In this document: piece after piece, positions 1 to 9,588 of the stretch | How positions within the stretch are numbered: position 1 is the stretch's first letter | Layout of the letters: each line of letters starts with the position of its first letter | Origin: Brevundimonas sp. SGAir0440 | GTDB lineage: Bacteria > Pseudomonadota > Alphaproteobacteria > Caulobacterales > Caulobacteraceae | DNA length: 64,000 nt | Assembly: GCF_005484585.1 (NCBI RefSeq) | Contig: NZ_CP039435.1 | Coordinates: 2,852,001-2,916,000, forward strand | Direction of reading: 5' to 3' | The notes under the pieces: model-generated | What the model saw: the letters and a program-made list of their open reading frames with translations, nothing else | Database searches by the model: none | Told to the model about the DNA's origin: nothing | Program-made: the position numbers and the translations under genes

Positions 1-116
1 CGTCCCACCTCGGACAATCGACTTCGGGGTGGGTCAAGCAGGCGTCCTCGCAGAGCCGGTCAGGCCCGGCCATCGACATCAATGCTCGGAGTGGCGAAGC
101 GTTGCAATGCTGGATG

Positions 117-1298
117 TCAGTTCGCGGGGCGACCGACTTCCTCCACATCCATTGTCGTGACGCCAGCCGGCGCCGGAGCGGACGGCTTTTCGGCGGCAGC
201 GGGCCGGTCCAGGGCATTCAGGCGCGCGTTGATGGCGGCGACTTCGTCACGCGTCGGCAGGCGGCGACCGCCCAGGCTGACCACGCCGACGACCCGCTGC
301 TGGCCATCGATCTCGACCGTCTTCAACGGCACGTCCTTCACCGGCGCATCGGGATCGGCGCCGCCGGTTGCGGAGCCGGCCGCGATCGTCATGCGGGGAC
401 GCGAGAAGCGCGCCTCGTCGATCGCCGGCTCACGCCCAGTGTAGGTTTTGCGGAAGGCGGCCGTTTCGCCATAGACGCCTTTCCAACGATAGAAGATGTG
501 CGCGCCGATCTGCGTCACCTTGGCCACCGTCGGCGCCCACCAGGGATGCACATAGTCCGCGTGATAGTGGGTGGCCGTGCCGACGTCCTGAGCCACGGCG
601 CCGTTCAGCGCGCGCTCCGCCACCTTGCGCGCCCGCTCCCACGCCCAGCCGACGGGCGCTTGGCCCAGCGAGCCGTCGCAGGTGAAGCTGAACTGACAGC
701 CCGTGACGCGTTCGGCGCCTTCGAACACCACCCCGCAGACGGTGTTGGCGTAGTTCGGATCGCGCACGCGGTTCAGGACCACCTGCGCCACGCCCGCCTG
801 GCCGTTGTCCGGCTCCAGCGCCGCTTCGTAATAAACCGCCTGGGTCAGGCAGCGCAAAGCCCGCCTGCGATCCTCGGCGCTGCCCTTGAACACGAACGGC
901 AAGGCGGGACGCAGCGCGCCGGACGCCGGCGCCATGGCGGCATTCAGCCGCTGGGCCTCAAGGCCGCTCTTGCCCGGTTCCAGTCCCGGCTTGCCAGCCA
1001 GCGTCAGGCTCTCCCAACCCGGCGTCAGTCCGTAGAGCGCAGGCTGCAGAAGGTTGGGATCATGCCGCATGGCGACGGCCAGCTGCGACGGGGTCAGACG
1101 CTCCTTGATCGCCGCCAAACCGCCCGCGCCGAGATCGCCGCCGGTGATGCGCGAGACCGCCTCAGCGGTCCGATCCATGTCGGGCCGCACGCTGGACCCC
1201 GCCGCCATGGCGACGCCCAGCACCGCGCCAGCCGCGGGCAAGGCCGCCGCCGAACGCCGCAGCGCCTTCCACATCGTTTTCCAGGGCAACCGGGTCAT
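117..1298 (-). CDS. SleB-family cell wall hydrolase (paralogue 1)
   Basis: Predicted exported hydrolase that cleaves peptidoglycan during wall remodelling. Residues 10-34 form a basic-then-hydrophobic signal or anchor segment. The Hydrolase_2/SleB domain covers about residues 149-260, with the family core CLTQAVYYEA (candidate catalytic Glu158), QVVLNRVRDP, VCGVVFEGAER and GCQFSFTCDG. A proline- and alanine-rich tail follows. The start is uncertain: Met1 has a poor ribosome site, and an in-frame Met9 at 1274 follows GGAAAACG. It is transcribed divergently from the kinase at 1499. A second copy of the family lies at 6005-7198. The family call is secure; the exact bond cleaved is not. Confidence 0.88.
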   Translation of the reverse strand: MTRLPWKTMWKALRRSAAALPAAGAVLGVAMAAGSSVRPDMDRTAEAVSRITGGDLGAGGLAAIKERLTPSQLAVAMRHDPNLLQPALYGLTPGWESLTLAGKPGLEPGKSGLEAQRLNAAMAPASGALRPALPFVFKGSAEDRRRALRCLTQAVYYEAALEPDNGQAGVAQVVLNRVRDPNYANTVCGVVFEGAERVTGCQFSFTCDGSLGQAPVGWAWERARKVAERALNGAVAQDVGTATHYHADYVHPWWAPTVAKVTQIGAHIFYRWKGVYGETAAFRKTYTGREPAIDEARFSRPRMTIAAGSATGGADPDAPVKDVPLKTVEIDGQQRVVGVVSLGGRRLPTRDEVAAINARLNALDRPAAAEKPSAPAPAGVTTMDVEEVGRPAN

Positions 1299-1498
1299 TC
1301 AGGGTCCAACAGCCGCGATCGGCGCACCGGCCTTTCGCTGAGATCGCGCGTCTAGTCCGACTTATAGGCCATTTTCCGGCGCCACGACGACCGCCGTTAT
1401 CGCACCCCTTTGCGCGTCAGGGGTGGTCGCCCCAAACGCAAGGTGTAAAGCTATGTTCCAGCGGCGCAAACGCGTCGCTGGTGGGGCGAACCGACGAT

Positions 1499-4400
1499 AT
1501 GAGCGCAGGCGGATCGAAAGGGCGGATCGCAGGCATGGATCGCTGGCTGGTCGGCCTGGCGCGCTTACCCGCGACCTCTGCGTCGCGTCGTCTTTTGATC
1601 GGAGCCGGGATCGCGCTTGCCGGGCTGGTGATCCGGGCGGCGGCGGCGCCGCTGTACGGCGAGGTCACCGGCTTCACCATCCTGCTGCCGGCGGTGACCC
1701 TGGCCGCGCTCGCGGCCGGCTGGTCCGGCGCCCTGGCGGCGCTTTTGGTGTGCACCGGCGGCGGCTGGGCGATTGTCGCGCTGACGGCCACCGGCCGGGA
1801 TGGCGTGCTTGACGCCATCGGCGGTGCGGCGACCTGGAACTTCGTTCTCGTCAGCCTGTTCATCGCCGCGGTGGGGGCGTCGCTGCGCAAGGCCCTGTTG
1901 CGGCTGAGTGAAAGCGAGACCCGGTTCCGCGAACTGGCCGATACCGCCCCCTCCCCGATCTGGCTGCTGGACGCCAAGGGCGAGTTCGAGTTCGTCAACG
2001 CCGCCGTTTTCACCCTGCATGGGCTGAACATCGAGGCGTTGCGCGAAGGCGGCTGGAAGACGGCCGTTCACCCCGACGATCTGGAGACTGTAAAGGCGGC
2101 CGAGAAGGCCGGCGCCGCTGATCGCAAGCCGTTCCAGATGGAGGCGCGCGTTCAGGGACAGGACGGCGTCTGGCGCTGGATGCGGGCCGTCGTGCGTCCG
2201 CGCTTCGACGGCCAAGGCGTCTTCGTCGGCTATGCCGGCATTTCGTTCGACGTGACCGAAACCCGTGAGGCGCTGGATGCCGCAGCGCGCGCAGGGCGAC
2301 GTCAGGCCTTCCTACTGGATCTCAGCGACCGACTGCGCGACCTGAGCGATCCCGAAGACATCATGGCCGATGTGGAGAGCACGCTCGGCGCGCTGCTGGA
2401 CGTCGACCGGGTGGGCTATGGCGAGGTCGATCAGGCGGCAGGCGTCGTCTCCATGAGCCGCGACTGGACCGCCGGCGTCGAAAGCGCCCAGGGTCAGTTC
2501 AGCCTGAACGCCTTTGGCGAGGGTCTGATCGCGGACCTGAACGCAGGCCGCACCATCCAGATTTCGGATGTGCGCGAGGATCCTCGCACGGCGGCGGTCG
2601 CCGACGCCTTCGACGCCATCCAGACCCGCGCCCTGGTGCGCGCGCCGCTGATCCGCACCGGACGCTTGCGCGCATTTCTCTATGTCCATTCCGCGACCCC
2701 GCGCGACTGGACCGAGGCCGAGGTCAGCCTTGTCGAGGAAGTCGCCGCGCGCACTTGGGCCGAGGTCGAGCGCGCCCGCGCGGAAAACGAGACCCGTGAG
2801 AGCGAGCAGCGGTTCCGCGCCATCGCCGACACCGCCCCCGTGCTCATCTGGGTCACCAAACAGGATCGCACGCGCGCCTTCGTCAACCGCGCCTATGTCG
2901 ATTTCCATGGCTCGAACTATCAGACCGTCCTCAACCTGGATTGGCGCGACGTGCTGCATCCTGAGGATCAGGCGCGCATCCTGGCGGAATCGCTGAGCGG
3001 CGAGGCGACGCGCGAGCCCTTTTCGATGGAGGCGCGGTATCGCCGTCACGATGGCGAATGGCGCTGGCTGAAATCCTTCTCCCGCCCCCGTCTGGCCGGT
3101 CAGGAGGTTGTCGGCTTCGTGGGCGTGGCGTTTGACGTGACGGACATGCGCACGGCCCAGGCGCGACTGGAGGAATCCGAGAACCGCTTCCGCACCGTCG
3201 CCGACAGCGCGCCCGCCCTGATCTGGATGAGCGACGACGCCGCCCAGATGGTGTTCGCCAACAGGCGCTATCGCACCTTCTTCGGCGTCGAGGCGGACGC
3301 GCATTTGCCAGACAGCTGGCGACGTCTGATCCACCCGGATGACGAAGGCGTGTTCGCCGCCGCCTTCATGCGCGCCTTCGAGGCGCGGGATCGGTTCGAG
3401 GCGCTGACCCGGATCAACCACCCGACGCTCGGCCCGCGCTGGCTGCGAACCGAAGGCGTACCGCGCTTCGACGCCTCGGGCCTATTCCAGGGTTATGTCG
3501 GCGCCTGCCTTGATGTGACCGACGCCAAGCGGGCCGAAGACGACCTCAAACGCATCAATGAACTGCTGGAAGAACGGGTCGACGAGGCCCTGATCGAAAA
3601 GGCCCAGGCCGAGGCGCAACTGGTCCACGCCCAGCGGATGGAGGCGGTCGGGCGGCTGACCGGCGGGGTCGCGCACGACTTCAACAACCTGCTGACCGTC
3701 GTGATCGGGGCGTTGGACATCATCCTGCGTAGCGAGGATGCGGCCAAGCGCAAGAAGCTGGGCGAGGCGGCGCTGGCGGCGGCGCGTCGGGGCGAGAGCC
3801 TGACGCACCAGTTGCTGGCCTTCTCGCGTCGTCAGGCGCTGCGGCCCGAGCCGATCGATCTCAACGCCCTGATCCGCGAGAGCGAACCGCTGCTGCGTCG
3901 GGCCGTCGGCGAGGCCGTGGACTTCAAGGTCAAGCTGAAACGCGGCGGCGCGCCCGCCAATGTCGATCCGGCCCAGTTCGAAGCCGCCCTGCTGAACCTG
4001 ATCGTCAATGCGCGCGACGCGCTGGGTGATGTGACCGGGGCCAAAGGTCGCCAGGCCCGCATAACCGTGCAGACGCGGGCCTGCACCGTCGAGGCCGGAC
4101 AGATCGCCGAACTGTCGGCCGGCGACTACGTCTGCGTCAGCGTCGCCGACAACGGCGAAGGCATGTCGCCGGACATCCGCGACCGGGTGTTCGAACCCTT
4201 CTTCACCACCAAGGGCGTCGGCAAGGGGACGGGCCTGGGGTTGAGCCAAGTCTATGGGTTCGCGCGCCAGTCGGGCGGCGGCGTCCAGATCATCTCCGAG
4301 CCGGGCCGCGGGGCCGAGATCTGCATCTTCCTGCCGCCGCTGTCGGCGGAAGACGCCGCAGTGACGTCGAGCCTGGTCGCCGCCGATGGCGCCGCCTTGG

Positions 4401-4774
4401 TCGAGGGCGGGCGGATGTTGCTGGTGGAGGACGACGCCGGCGTCGCCGCCATCGCGCTCGAAATCCTGGAAGGCTTCGGATTGGAGGTCGATTGGGCCGA
4501 GACGGGCGACGATGCGCTGAAGTTCCTTCAGGCCCACGACTTCGATCTTATGCTGACCGATGTGGTGATGCCCGGCGGCATGAGCGGTATCGATTTGGCG
4601 CGCGAGGCGGCGGCGCGCTGGCCGGACCTGCGGATCGCCCTGACCTCGGGCTACGTCGGCGAAGACGTGGATGCGGTGCTGGCCGACACGGTCTGGCCGC
4701 TGCTGCGCAAACCCTATTCGTCGGACCAGTTGCGCGCCCTGCTGGAACGCCTAAGCGCTGCTCCGGCGCTCTGA
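1499..4774 (+). CDS. multi-PAS/GAF hybrid sensor histidine kinase
   Basis: Membrane-anchored two-component sensor of about 1091 residues. In order: several hydrophobic helices (about 30-120), PAS (135-255), GAF (270-425), PAS (435-555), PAS (560-685), a short coiled coil, a histidine kinase dimerisation domain with [11 protein letters not shown] (His about 726), an ATPase domain with DNGEGMS and [11 protein letters not shown], and a receiver domain with the phospho-acceptor in LTDVVMPGG (Asp about 1021). The HDFNN type is common in Caulobacterales hybrid kinases. An in-frame GTG at 1481 would add six residues. No cognate regulator gene is adjacent, so the output is unknown. Confidence 0.9.
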   Translation: MSAGGSKGRIAGMDRWLVGLARLPATSASRRLLIGAGIALAGLVIRAAAAPLYGEVTGFTILLPAVTLAALAAGWSGALAALLVCTGGGWAIVALTATGRDGVLDAIGGAATWNFVLVSLFIAAVGASLRKALLRLSESETRFRELADTAPSPIWLLDAKGEFEFVNAAVFTLHGLNIEALREGGWKTAVHPDDLETVKAAEKAGAADRKPFQMEARVQGQDGVWRWMRAVVRPRFDGQGVFVGYAGISFDVTETREALDAAARAGRRQAFLLDLSDRLRDLSDPEDIMADVESTLGALLDVDRVGYGEVDQAAGVVSMSRDWTAGVESAQGQFSLNAFGEGLIADLNAGRTIQISDVREDPRTAAVADAFDAIQTRALVRAPLIRTGRLRAFLYVHSATPRDWTEAEVSLVEEVAARTWAEVERARAENETRESEQRFRAIADTAPVLIWVTKQDRTRAFVNRAYVDFHGSNYQTVLNLDWRDVLHPEDQARILAESLSGEATREPFSMEARYRRHDGEWRWLKSFSRPRLAGQEVVGFVGVAFDVTDMRTAQARLEESENRFRTVADSAPALIWMSDDAAQMVFANRRYRTFFGVEADAHLPDSWRRLIHPDDEGVFAAAFMRAFEARDRFEALTRINHPTLGPRWLRTEGVPRFDASGLFQGYVGACLDVTDAKRAEDDLKRINELLEERVDEALIEKAQAEAQLVHAQRMEAVGRLTGGVAHDFNNLLTVVIGALDIILRSEDAAKRKKLGEAALAAARRGESLTHQLLAFSRRQALRPEPIDLNALIRESEPLLRRAVGEAVDFKVKLKRGGAPANVDPAQFEAALLNLIVNARDALGDVTGAKGRQARITVQTRACTVEAGQIAELSAGDYVCVSVADNGEGMSPDIRDRVFEPFFTTKGVGKGTGLGLSQVYGFARQSGGGVQIISEPGRGAEICIFLPPLSAEDAAVTSSLVAADGAALVEGGRMLLVEDDAGVAAIALEILEGFGLEVDWAETGDDALKFLQAHDFDLMLTDVVMPGGMSGIDLAREAAARWPDLRIALTSGYVGEDVDAVLADTVWPLLRKPYSSDQLRALLERLSAAPAL

Positions 4775-4779
4775 CGGCC

Positions 4780-4811
4780 AAAGAAAAACGCGCCGCAGCG
4801 ATGCGACGCGT
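4780..4811 (-). terminator. intrinsic terminator of the DUF6481 gene
   Basis: An imperfect hairpin (ACGCG and CGCA pairing with TGCG and CGCGT, loop GCGA) is followed on the minus strand by TTTTTCTTT. It lies 26 nt beyond the DUF6481 stop codon, between two convergent genes. Confidence 0.65.
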
Positions 4812-4836
4812 CGATCTGTCTGGAGCTGCAGCTGGG

Positions 4837-5193
4837 TTAGCGGCGGGCCTTGCGGGCGGCGTAACGGGCGTCGCGCTTGGCCTTCTGCTCTTCCTTGGTC
4901 AACTGCTTGCGCGCCTTGCGGTCGGCGCGCTTCTCGGCGTCGATCTCTTCCTGGGCGGCCAGTTCGGCGGCCAGACGCGCGGCTTCTTTTTCGGCCTTCT
5001 CGCGACGCAGCTCGGCCTTGGCCAGTTCGTGCTGCTGCCGCAGGGCTTCCTTCTCGGCGGCGCGCTTTTCGGCCAGGCGGTCGAACTCGGGATCGGGCGC
5101 GGCGGCCTTGGGCTTGAATTTGGCGAGCAGGGCCTTTTTGGCCTCTTGCTGGGCGGTAATGCGGTCGGAGAATCCGGTCTTCAGATCTTTCAT
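4837..5193 (-). CDS. DUF6481 family charged coiled-coil protein
   Basis: A 118-residue protein that starts MKDLKTGFSDR and is otherwise almost entirely Lys, Arg, Glu and Ala. It is predicted to be one long charged helix or coiled coil with a very basic tail (KRDARYAARKARR). This matches DUF6481, a small family common in Caulobacterales and Sphingomonadales with no known function. No signal peptide or membrane segment is visible. It has its own terminator downstream and is separated from the next gene upstream, so it is probably monocistronic. The composition suggests RNA or nucleoid binding, but that is only a guess. Confidence 0.8.
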   Translation of the reverse strand: MKDLKTGFSDRITAQQEAKKALLAKFKPKAAAPDPEFDRLAEKRAAEKEALRQQHELAKAELRREKAEKEAARLAAELAAQEEIDAEKRADRKARKQLTKEEQKAKRDARYAARKARR

Positions 5194-5439
5194 GCGAAAG
5201 CGTCAGGGTTCCTTGTGAGCGACCAGGGCGGTCGTCGGGGGTCAGGCTGCGCCACGCACGGCCCGAAGCGGGGCGCACAAAGCCGATACGCGCGCGAAAA
5301 TCAAGGTTCGCAGCCCGCAAATCGGCCTGATGCGTCATTTGAAGCGTCGCGGCGGCGTGGCCGCAACACTCTACTTAAATATGCGACGCGGCCCGCATCG
5401 CAAGTGCGGCGATAAGAGCTTGCGTCGATCAAGGCGGTC

Positions 5440-5625
5440 TTAGTTCGGCTTTTGCGCCTGGCCGACAGCCGTTCCGGCCGCGCCGCCCACGGCGGCGCCG
5501 ACGGGTCCGCCGACGACCGCACCGGCGATGGCGCCGCTGGCGGCCTTCTGTTCGATGGTCGCGCCGCAGGCGGACAGGGCGAGCGCCGTCGCAGCGGCTG
5601 CGGTCAGGGTGATGATTTTCGTCAT
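5440..5625 (-). CDS. small glycine-zipper lipoprotein
   Basis: A 61-residue envelope protein. The signal peptide ends in a lipobox (ALSACG, with the lipidated Cys around residue 20). The mature part is rich in Gly and Ala with GxxxG-type repeats (AGAVVGGPVGAAVGGAAG), as in small glycine-zipper outer-membrane lipoproteins. The start at 5625 is chosen because GGAGAG sits 7 nt upstream and the lipoprotein signal begins there; a longer in-frame start at 5697 has neither. The function is unknown, and the family is often linked to the envelope stress response. Confidence 0.75.
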   Translation of the reverse strand: MTKIITLTAAAATALALSACGATIEQKAASGAIAGAVVGGPVGAAVGGAAGTAVGQAQKPN

Positions 5626-6004
5626 GGGCTTCTCTCCAAAGGCCACGCTTGAACGCGAATGCCGCACAGCGGTTCCTGGCTTGAGCTCTAGTTGCACCGA
5701 CGGCTCACGCCATAATTTTAAACAGATTTGATCAACGCATTTAGTTTGTCGCGCTGCAACATATCTATAAATAACAAGTCCAACTGTAGTTGGATGCAGT
5801 ATTCAGACGATCGATTTGCCGCCTCTCGCCGTTTTGCAGCCACACAGGCCGTCGAGACTAAAAAATGCCTATCGAATCCGACGCGTTAACCATCGGATTG
5901 CGAATCGAACACATTGAGGCCATAAAGGGCTGGCTAAAGGCCCGTCCTCGACGCCCGGGCCAGTGAGCCGAGCGCCGGAATTTGCAGGCTGGACCGCGAC
6001 CGCA
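5626..6004. other. AT-rich intergenic stretch with a short dyad
   Basis: Non-coding region between the lipoprotein gene and the second SleB hydrolase. About 5700-5810 is clearly AT-richer than its surroundings and holds a perfect dyad TCCAAC-TGTA-GTTGGA at 5779-5794. It presumably carries divergent promoters, but I could not assign -35/-10 elements with confidence. No RNA gene was recognised. Confidence 0.4.
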
Positions 6005-7198
6005 ATGGGTCGCCTCGCCGGCAAGACTACCCCGGGGGCCGCGTTTCTCGCCCTGCTGAACAGGACTACCTCGTTGTCGCATTCCTCGCAGACGCGCGCC
6101 ATTTTGCGCGCCGATCGTGTGGCCAAGATCAAGCCCATGACGGCTGCTGCAGCCTTTGGCGGTCTGTTGGGACTGGCGATCGGATGCGCCTATCTGGGCG
6201 GCACGACGGCGCGCGCGACGACGCTGCGCGCCCAGGCCGAACGGATTCAGGGCGCCACCGCCGCCGGTTTCACGGAAGAAGCCCTTGCCGCCGCCGCCGG
6301 CGGCCTCGACGCCAGCGCCCTGACCATTGCGCGTCGACACGATCCCTACACCAGCGCGGGCTCGGCCCAGCGCGATCGCCAGGCCGAACTGCTGGCCGCC
6401 CGTCTCGAACAGCTCCGCGCGCCGGGCGATCCGCATCTTCGCCGCGCCAGCCTGACCGCACCGACCGCCGCGCCCGCCTTCCGCGTGGCCAACGCCCTAG
6501 ATGCCAGCCGCGATCTCGATTGCCTGACCCAGGCCGTCTACTATGAGGCCCGTGGCGAGGGCGCCGACGGCATGAAGGCCGTGGCCCAGGTCGTTCTGAA
6601 CCGCGTTCGCCACCCCGCCTTCCCCAAGACCGTCTGCGGCGTCGTCTTCCAGGGTGCGGCGCGCAGCACCGGTTGCCAGTTCTCCTTCACCTGCTCGGGC
6701 GCGATGCGCGGCCGCGTCAACCCGGCCGCCTGGAACCGCGCCAGGACCGTGGCCTCAAACGCAATGTCGGGGTCGGTCTTCTCGCGCGTCGGCAATGCGA
6801 CCCATTTCCACACAACCGCCGTGACTCCGGGCTGGCGTTCTTCGCTGGTGCAGGTCAGCCAGGTCGGCAGCCACCTGTTCTATCGCTTCGGCGGCCGTTC
6901 GAGCACCGGCGGGACCTTCACCTACGCCGCCCGTCGCGCGGCGCCGGCGGATCAGCCGCGCCTGATCCAGGCCGGCCTCAACCCGGTCGAAACCGCGCGT
7001 CAGGCCGGACAGGCGGTCGCCTATTCGATGGTATTGGCGCAGGAAGGTCGCGCCCTGCCCGCGCCGGCGGCCCAGTCGACGACGTCTTCGCCTGCCGCCA
7101 CGCGCGCCGCCGCGGCCCAGCCGGCTTCGCGCCCTGCGCGAGCGAACGAGACCTCGGCCAAAACCGATGTGGCCGAGACGGCCTCCAGCCCCGCTTGA
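6005..7198 (+). CDS. SleB-family cell wall hydrolase (paralogue 2)
   Basis: Predicted peptidoglycan hydrolase of about 397 residues. A single transmembrane segment lies near the N-terminus (GGLLGLAIGCAYLGG), and the Hydrolase_2 domain follows with DCLTQAVYYEARGEG, QVVLNRVRHP, VCGVVFQGAARSTGCQFSFTC and ATHFHTTAV. The C-terminal 80 residues are Ala-, Pro- and Ser-rich and look disordered. The start is ambiguous between GTG 5963, ATG 6005 and ATG 6137; 6137 would leave only the membrane segment and domain. It shares its catalytic core with the gene at 117-1298. It converges on nadC with a 21-nt gap. Confidence 0.87.
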   Translation: MGRLAGKTTPGAAFLALLNRTTSLSHSSQTRAILRADRVAKIKPMTAAAAFGGLLGLAIGCAYLGGTTARATTLRAQAERIQGATAAGFTEEALAAAAGGLDASALTIARRHDPYTSAGSAQRDRQAELLAARLEQLRAPGDPHLRRASLTAPTAAPAFRVANALDASRDLDCLTQAVYYEARGEGADGMKAVAQVVLNRVRHPAFPKTVCGVVFQGAARSTGCQFSFTCSGAMRGRVNPAAWNRARTVASNAMSGSVFSRVGNATHFHTTAVTPGWRSSLVQVSQVGSHLFYRFGGRSSTGGTFTYAARRAAPADQPRLIQAGLNPVETARQAGQAVAYSMVLAQEGRALPAPAAQSTTSSPAATRAAAAQPASRPARANETSAKTDVAETASSPA

Positions 7199-7219
7199 TC
7201 GGCGGAGGTCTGGAAGCGA

Positions 7220-8077
7220 TCAGAGCGCATCCAGGCCGATATCAAGAACGGGCGCCGAATGGGTCAGGGCGCCGACCGAGATGACGTCTACGCCCGTCTC
7301 GGCGATGCCGCGCACCGTCGTCAGATCGACCCCGCCCGAGGCCTCCAGCACGATCCGCCCTGCGACGCGCGCCACGGCGGCGCGCAGGTCGTCGAGGCTG
7401 AAGTTGTCCAGCATGATGACATCGGGCGCCGCGCCCTCCTCGATCAGGGCCAATACGGCGTCCAGCTGATCCAGCCCATCGACCTCGACCTCGACCTTCA
7501 TCAGATGCGGGGCGAAAGCCTTGGCCCGCCGCACAGCCTCGACGACGCCGCCGCAGACGGCGACGTGGTTGTCCTTGATCAGGATGGCGTCATCCAGACC
7601 GAAGCGGTGGTTGATCCCGCCACCGCAGGCCACGGCGTGCTTCTCCAGCGCGCGCAGCCCCGGCGTGGTCTTGCGCGTATCCGCGATCCGCGCCTTGGTC
7701 CCGGCGACGGCCTCGACATAGGTGCGAGTCAAGGTCGCAACGCCGCTGAGCCGTCCGACCAGATTGAGCGCCGTCCGCTCGGCCGAGAGGAAGGCGCGCG
7801 CGTCGGCCTCGACAACCGCCAGCACGGCGCCCGTCTCAAAGGCAGCGCCATCGCTTAGCCGCAGATCGACCGAGGCCTTGGGGTCCATGGCCAGCACGGC
7901 CAGGCGCACGCAGTCGATACCCGCCAGCACGCCAGGCTTCCTGGCCGCAAAAGCCGCCTTCATCCGCGCATCCTCTGGGATGCAGGCCATGGCGGTCACA
8001 TCGCCGGCCCGACCCAGATCCTCGGCCAGCGCCAGACGCACGACGGGCTCGACCAGCACTTCAGGAAGTCGTCTCAT
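7220..8077 (-). CDS. nadC: nicotinate-nucleotide pyrophosphorylase (quinolinate phosphoribosyltransferase)
   Basis: Converts quinolinate and PRPP to nicotinate mononucleotide in de novo NAD synthesis. Its 285 residues are the usual length. Family signatures are visible: RTALNLVGRLSGVAT, DTRKTTPGLR, KHAVACGGGINHR, ILIKDNH and EASGGVDL near the C-terminus. The start codon overlaps the nadB stop by 4 nt (ATGA), so the two are translationally coupled. It is the last gene of the nadA-M50-nadB-nadC operon. Confidence 0.97.
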   Translation of the reverse strand: MRRLPEVLVEPVVRLALAEDLGRAGDVTAMACIPEDARMKAAFAARKPGVLAGIDCVRLAVLAMDPKASVDLRLSDGAAFETGAVLAVVEADARAFLSAERTALNLVGRLSGVATLTRTYVEAVAGTKARIADTRKTTPGLRALEKHAVACGGGINHRFGLDDAILIKDNHVAVCGGVVEAVRRAKAFAPHLMKVEVEVDGLDQLDAVLALIEEGAAPDVIMLDNFSLDDLRAAVARVAGRIVLEASGGVDLTTVRGIAETGVDVISVGALTHSAPVLDIGLDAL

Positions 8078-9588
8078 TCCGCCGCCTCCAGCGCCGCCTG
8101 GTGAGGGATCCGCACCCGCGTATGCACCGCCGCCCCATCCGTCTGCGGATAGTCCGAGCGATAGTGCCCGCCCCGGCTCTCACGCCGGTCCAGAGCCGCC
8201 CGGGCGATGAGCCTCGCCGCCAACAGAACGGCCGCAGGCCCGTAGTTGCTTTCCAGCCGGTCAATCAGGGAGATCAAGCCCGACAGCCCTTCCGCATCAC
8301 GCACCACGCCCGCATGCGCCGTCATGGCGGTCCGCAGTTCGGCCATCGCCGCATCCGGCAGGTCAGGCGAGATATCAGCCGCCAAGGGGCGGCCGCCGCC
8401 GACTTCCTGGGCCGCCGACCGGCCCGCGCGCCGACCGAAGGCCGCCGCTTCCAGCAGGGAGTTGGACGCAAGCCGGTTGGCGCCGTGCACGCCGGTCGCC
8501 GCGCACTCTCCGACCGCATAAAGGCCCGCGACCGTCGTGCGGCCGTCGGCATCGGCGGCGATCCCGCCCATGTGATAGTGGCAGGCCGCCATCACCGGGA
8601 TCGGGCTGATGCGCGGGTCCAGCCCGGCGCGCATACAGGCGGCGAAGACGGCGGGAAACGCGTGCGGAAACTCGTCCCCGATCGCTGTGCGTGCATCCAG
8701 AAAGGCCCCGCGACCGTCCACGCGAGCCGCATGAACCGCGCGCGCCACCACGTCGCGCGGTTTCAGATCGGCGTCGTCCGCCTGGCCCAATAGAAAGCGT
8801 CCCTGACCATCGATCAGTCGCGCGCCCTCCCCCCGCAAAGCCTCTGTCGCCAGCGGCGCGGGGTCCAGTCCCACGTCGATGGCGGTGGGGTGGAACTGCA
8901 CGAACTCCGGATCAAGGATTTCCGCGCCGGCGCGCGCGGCCAGGGCCATACCCTCGCCCTTCAACGCGGCCGGGGTCGTGGTCGCCGCGAACAGACCGCC
9001 CGCCCCGCCAGTGGCCAGCACCACCGCCTTCGCCGTGATCTCGACCAGGCGGTCGCCGCGCACGACCACCGCCCCGACCACTCGGCCGTCGGCATCCTGC
9101 GACAGCGCCTTCAGCCGCGCGTCTTCCCAGATCTCGATCAACGTCTCGGCTCGCACCGCTGCAACGACGGCCGACAGGATGGCTCGGCCGGCGCCGTCGC
9201 CGCCGACCCGCGCCACGCGAGCAACGGAATGGGCCGCCTCCAGGCTGACGACGAAACCGCCGTCCGCATCCCGGTCGAACGGCGCGCCCAGGGCCGCCAG
9301 CCACTCCACCGTCTCACGCCCGGCGTCGGTCAGGGCGCGCGCCGCGACCGGCTCGACCAGACCCGCGCCCGCCGCCTCGGTATCCCTGGCGTGCAATGCG
9401 GCCGAGTCTTGTGCCGTCAGCGCCGCCGCCATCCCGCCCTGCGCCCAGGCGGACGAACAGGCGTTCAGCAAGGGCTCGGGCGTCACGACCAGCACCTTCG
9501 CGCCAGCCTTGGCCGCCTCAAGCGCGGCCGACAGCCCCGCCAGCCCCGCCCCGACGATCACAGGTCCGTCATGCCGCGTTCGGTTCAT
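8074..9588 (-). CDS. nadB: L-aspartate oxidase
   Basis: Oxidises aspartate to iminoaspartate, the first step of de novo NAD synthesis. This 504-residue flavoprotein has the FAD-binding VIVGAGLAGLSAALEA at the N-terminus, the GGMAAAL segment, HMGGIAADADGRT, GLYAVGECAATGVHGANRLASNSLLEA and the C-terminal DRRESRGGHYRSDYP. The reading frame stays open well upstream, but the start at 9588 is chosen because the FAD motif begins 10 residues in and the ATG overlaps the stop of the M50 gene in an ATGA junction. It is coupled both upstream and downstream. Confidence 0.97.
   Translation of the reverse strand: MNRTRHDGPVIVGAGLAGLSAALEAAKAGAKVLVVTPEPLLNACSSAWAQGGMAAALTAQDSAALHARDTEAAGAGLVEPVAARALTDAGRETVEWLAALGAPFDRDADGGFVVSLEAAHSVARVARVGGDGAGRAILSAVVAAVRAETLIEIWEDARLKALSQDADGRVVGAVVVRGDRLVEITAKAVVLATGGAGGLFAATTTPAALKGEGMALAARAGAEILDPEFVQFHPTAIDVGLDPAPLATEALRGEGARLIDGQGRFLLGQADDADLKPRDVVARAVHAARVDGRGAFLDARTAIGDEFPHAFPAVFAACMRAGLDPRISPIPVMAACHYHMGGIAADADGRTTVAGLYAVGECAATGVHGANRLASNSLLEAAAFGRRAGRSAAQEVGGGRPLAADISPDLPDAAMAELRTAMTAHAGVVRDAEGLSGLISLIDRLESNYGPAAVLLAARLIARAALDRRESRGGHYRSDYPQTDGAAVHTRVRIPHQAALEAAE

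Noticed and set aside
102..1355. 417-codon open frame opposite the first SleB hydrolase
   Set aside because: Shadow frame: Arg/His/Gly-rich, no motif, and overlapping a gene with clear catalytic signatures.
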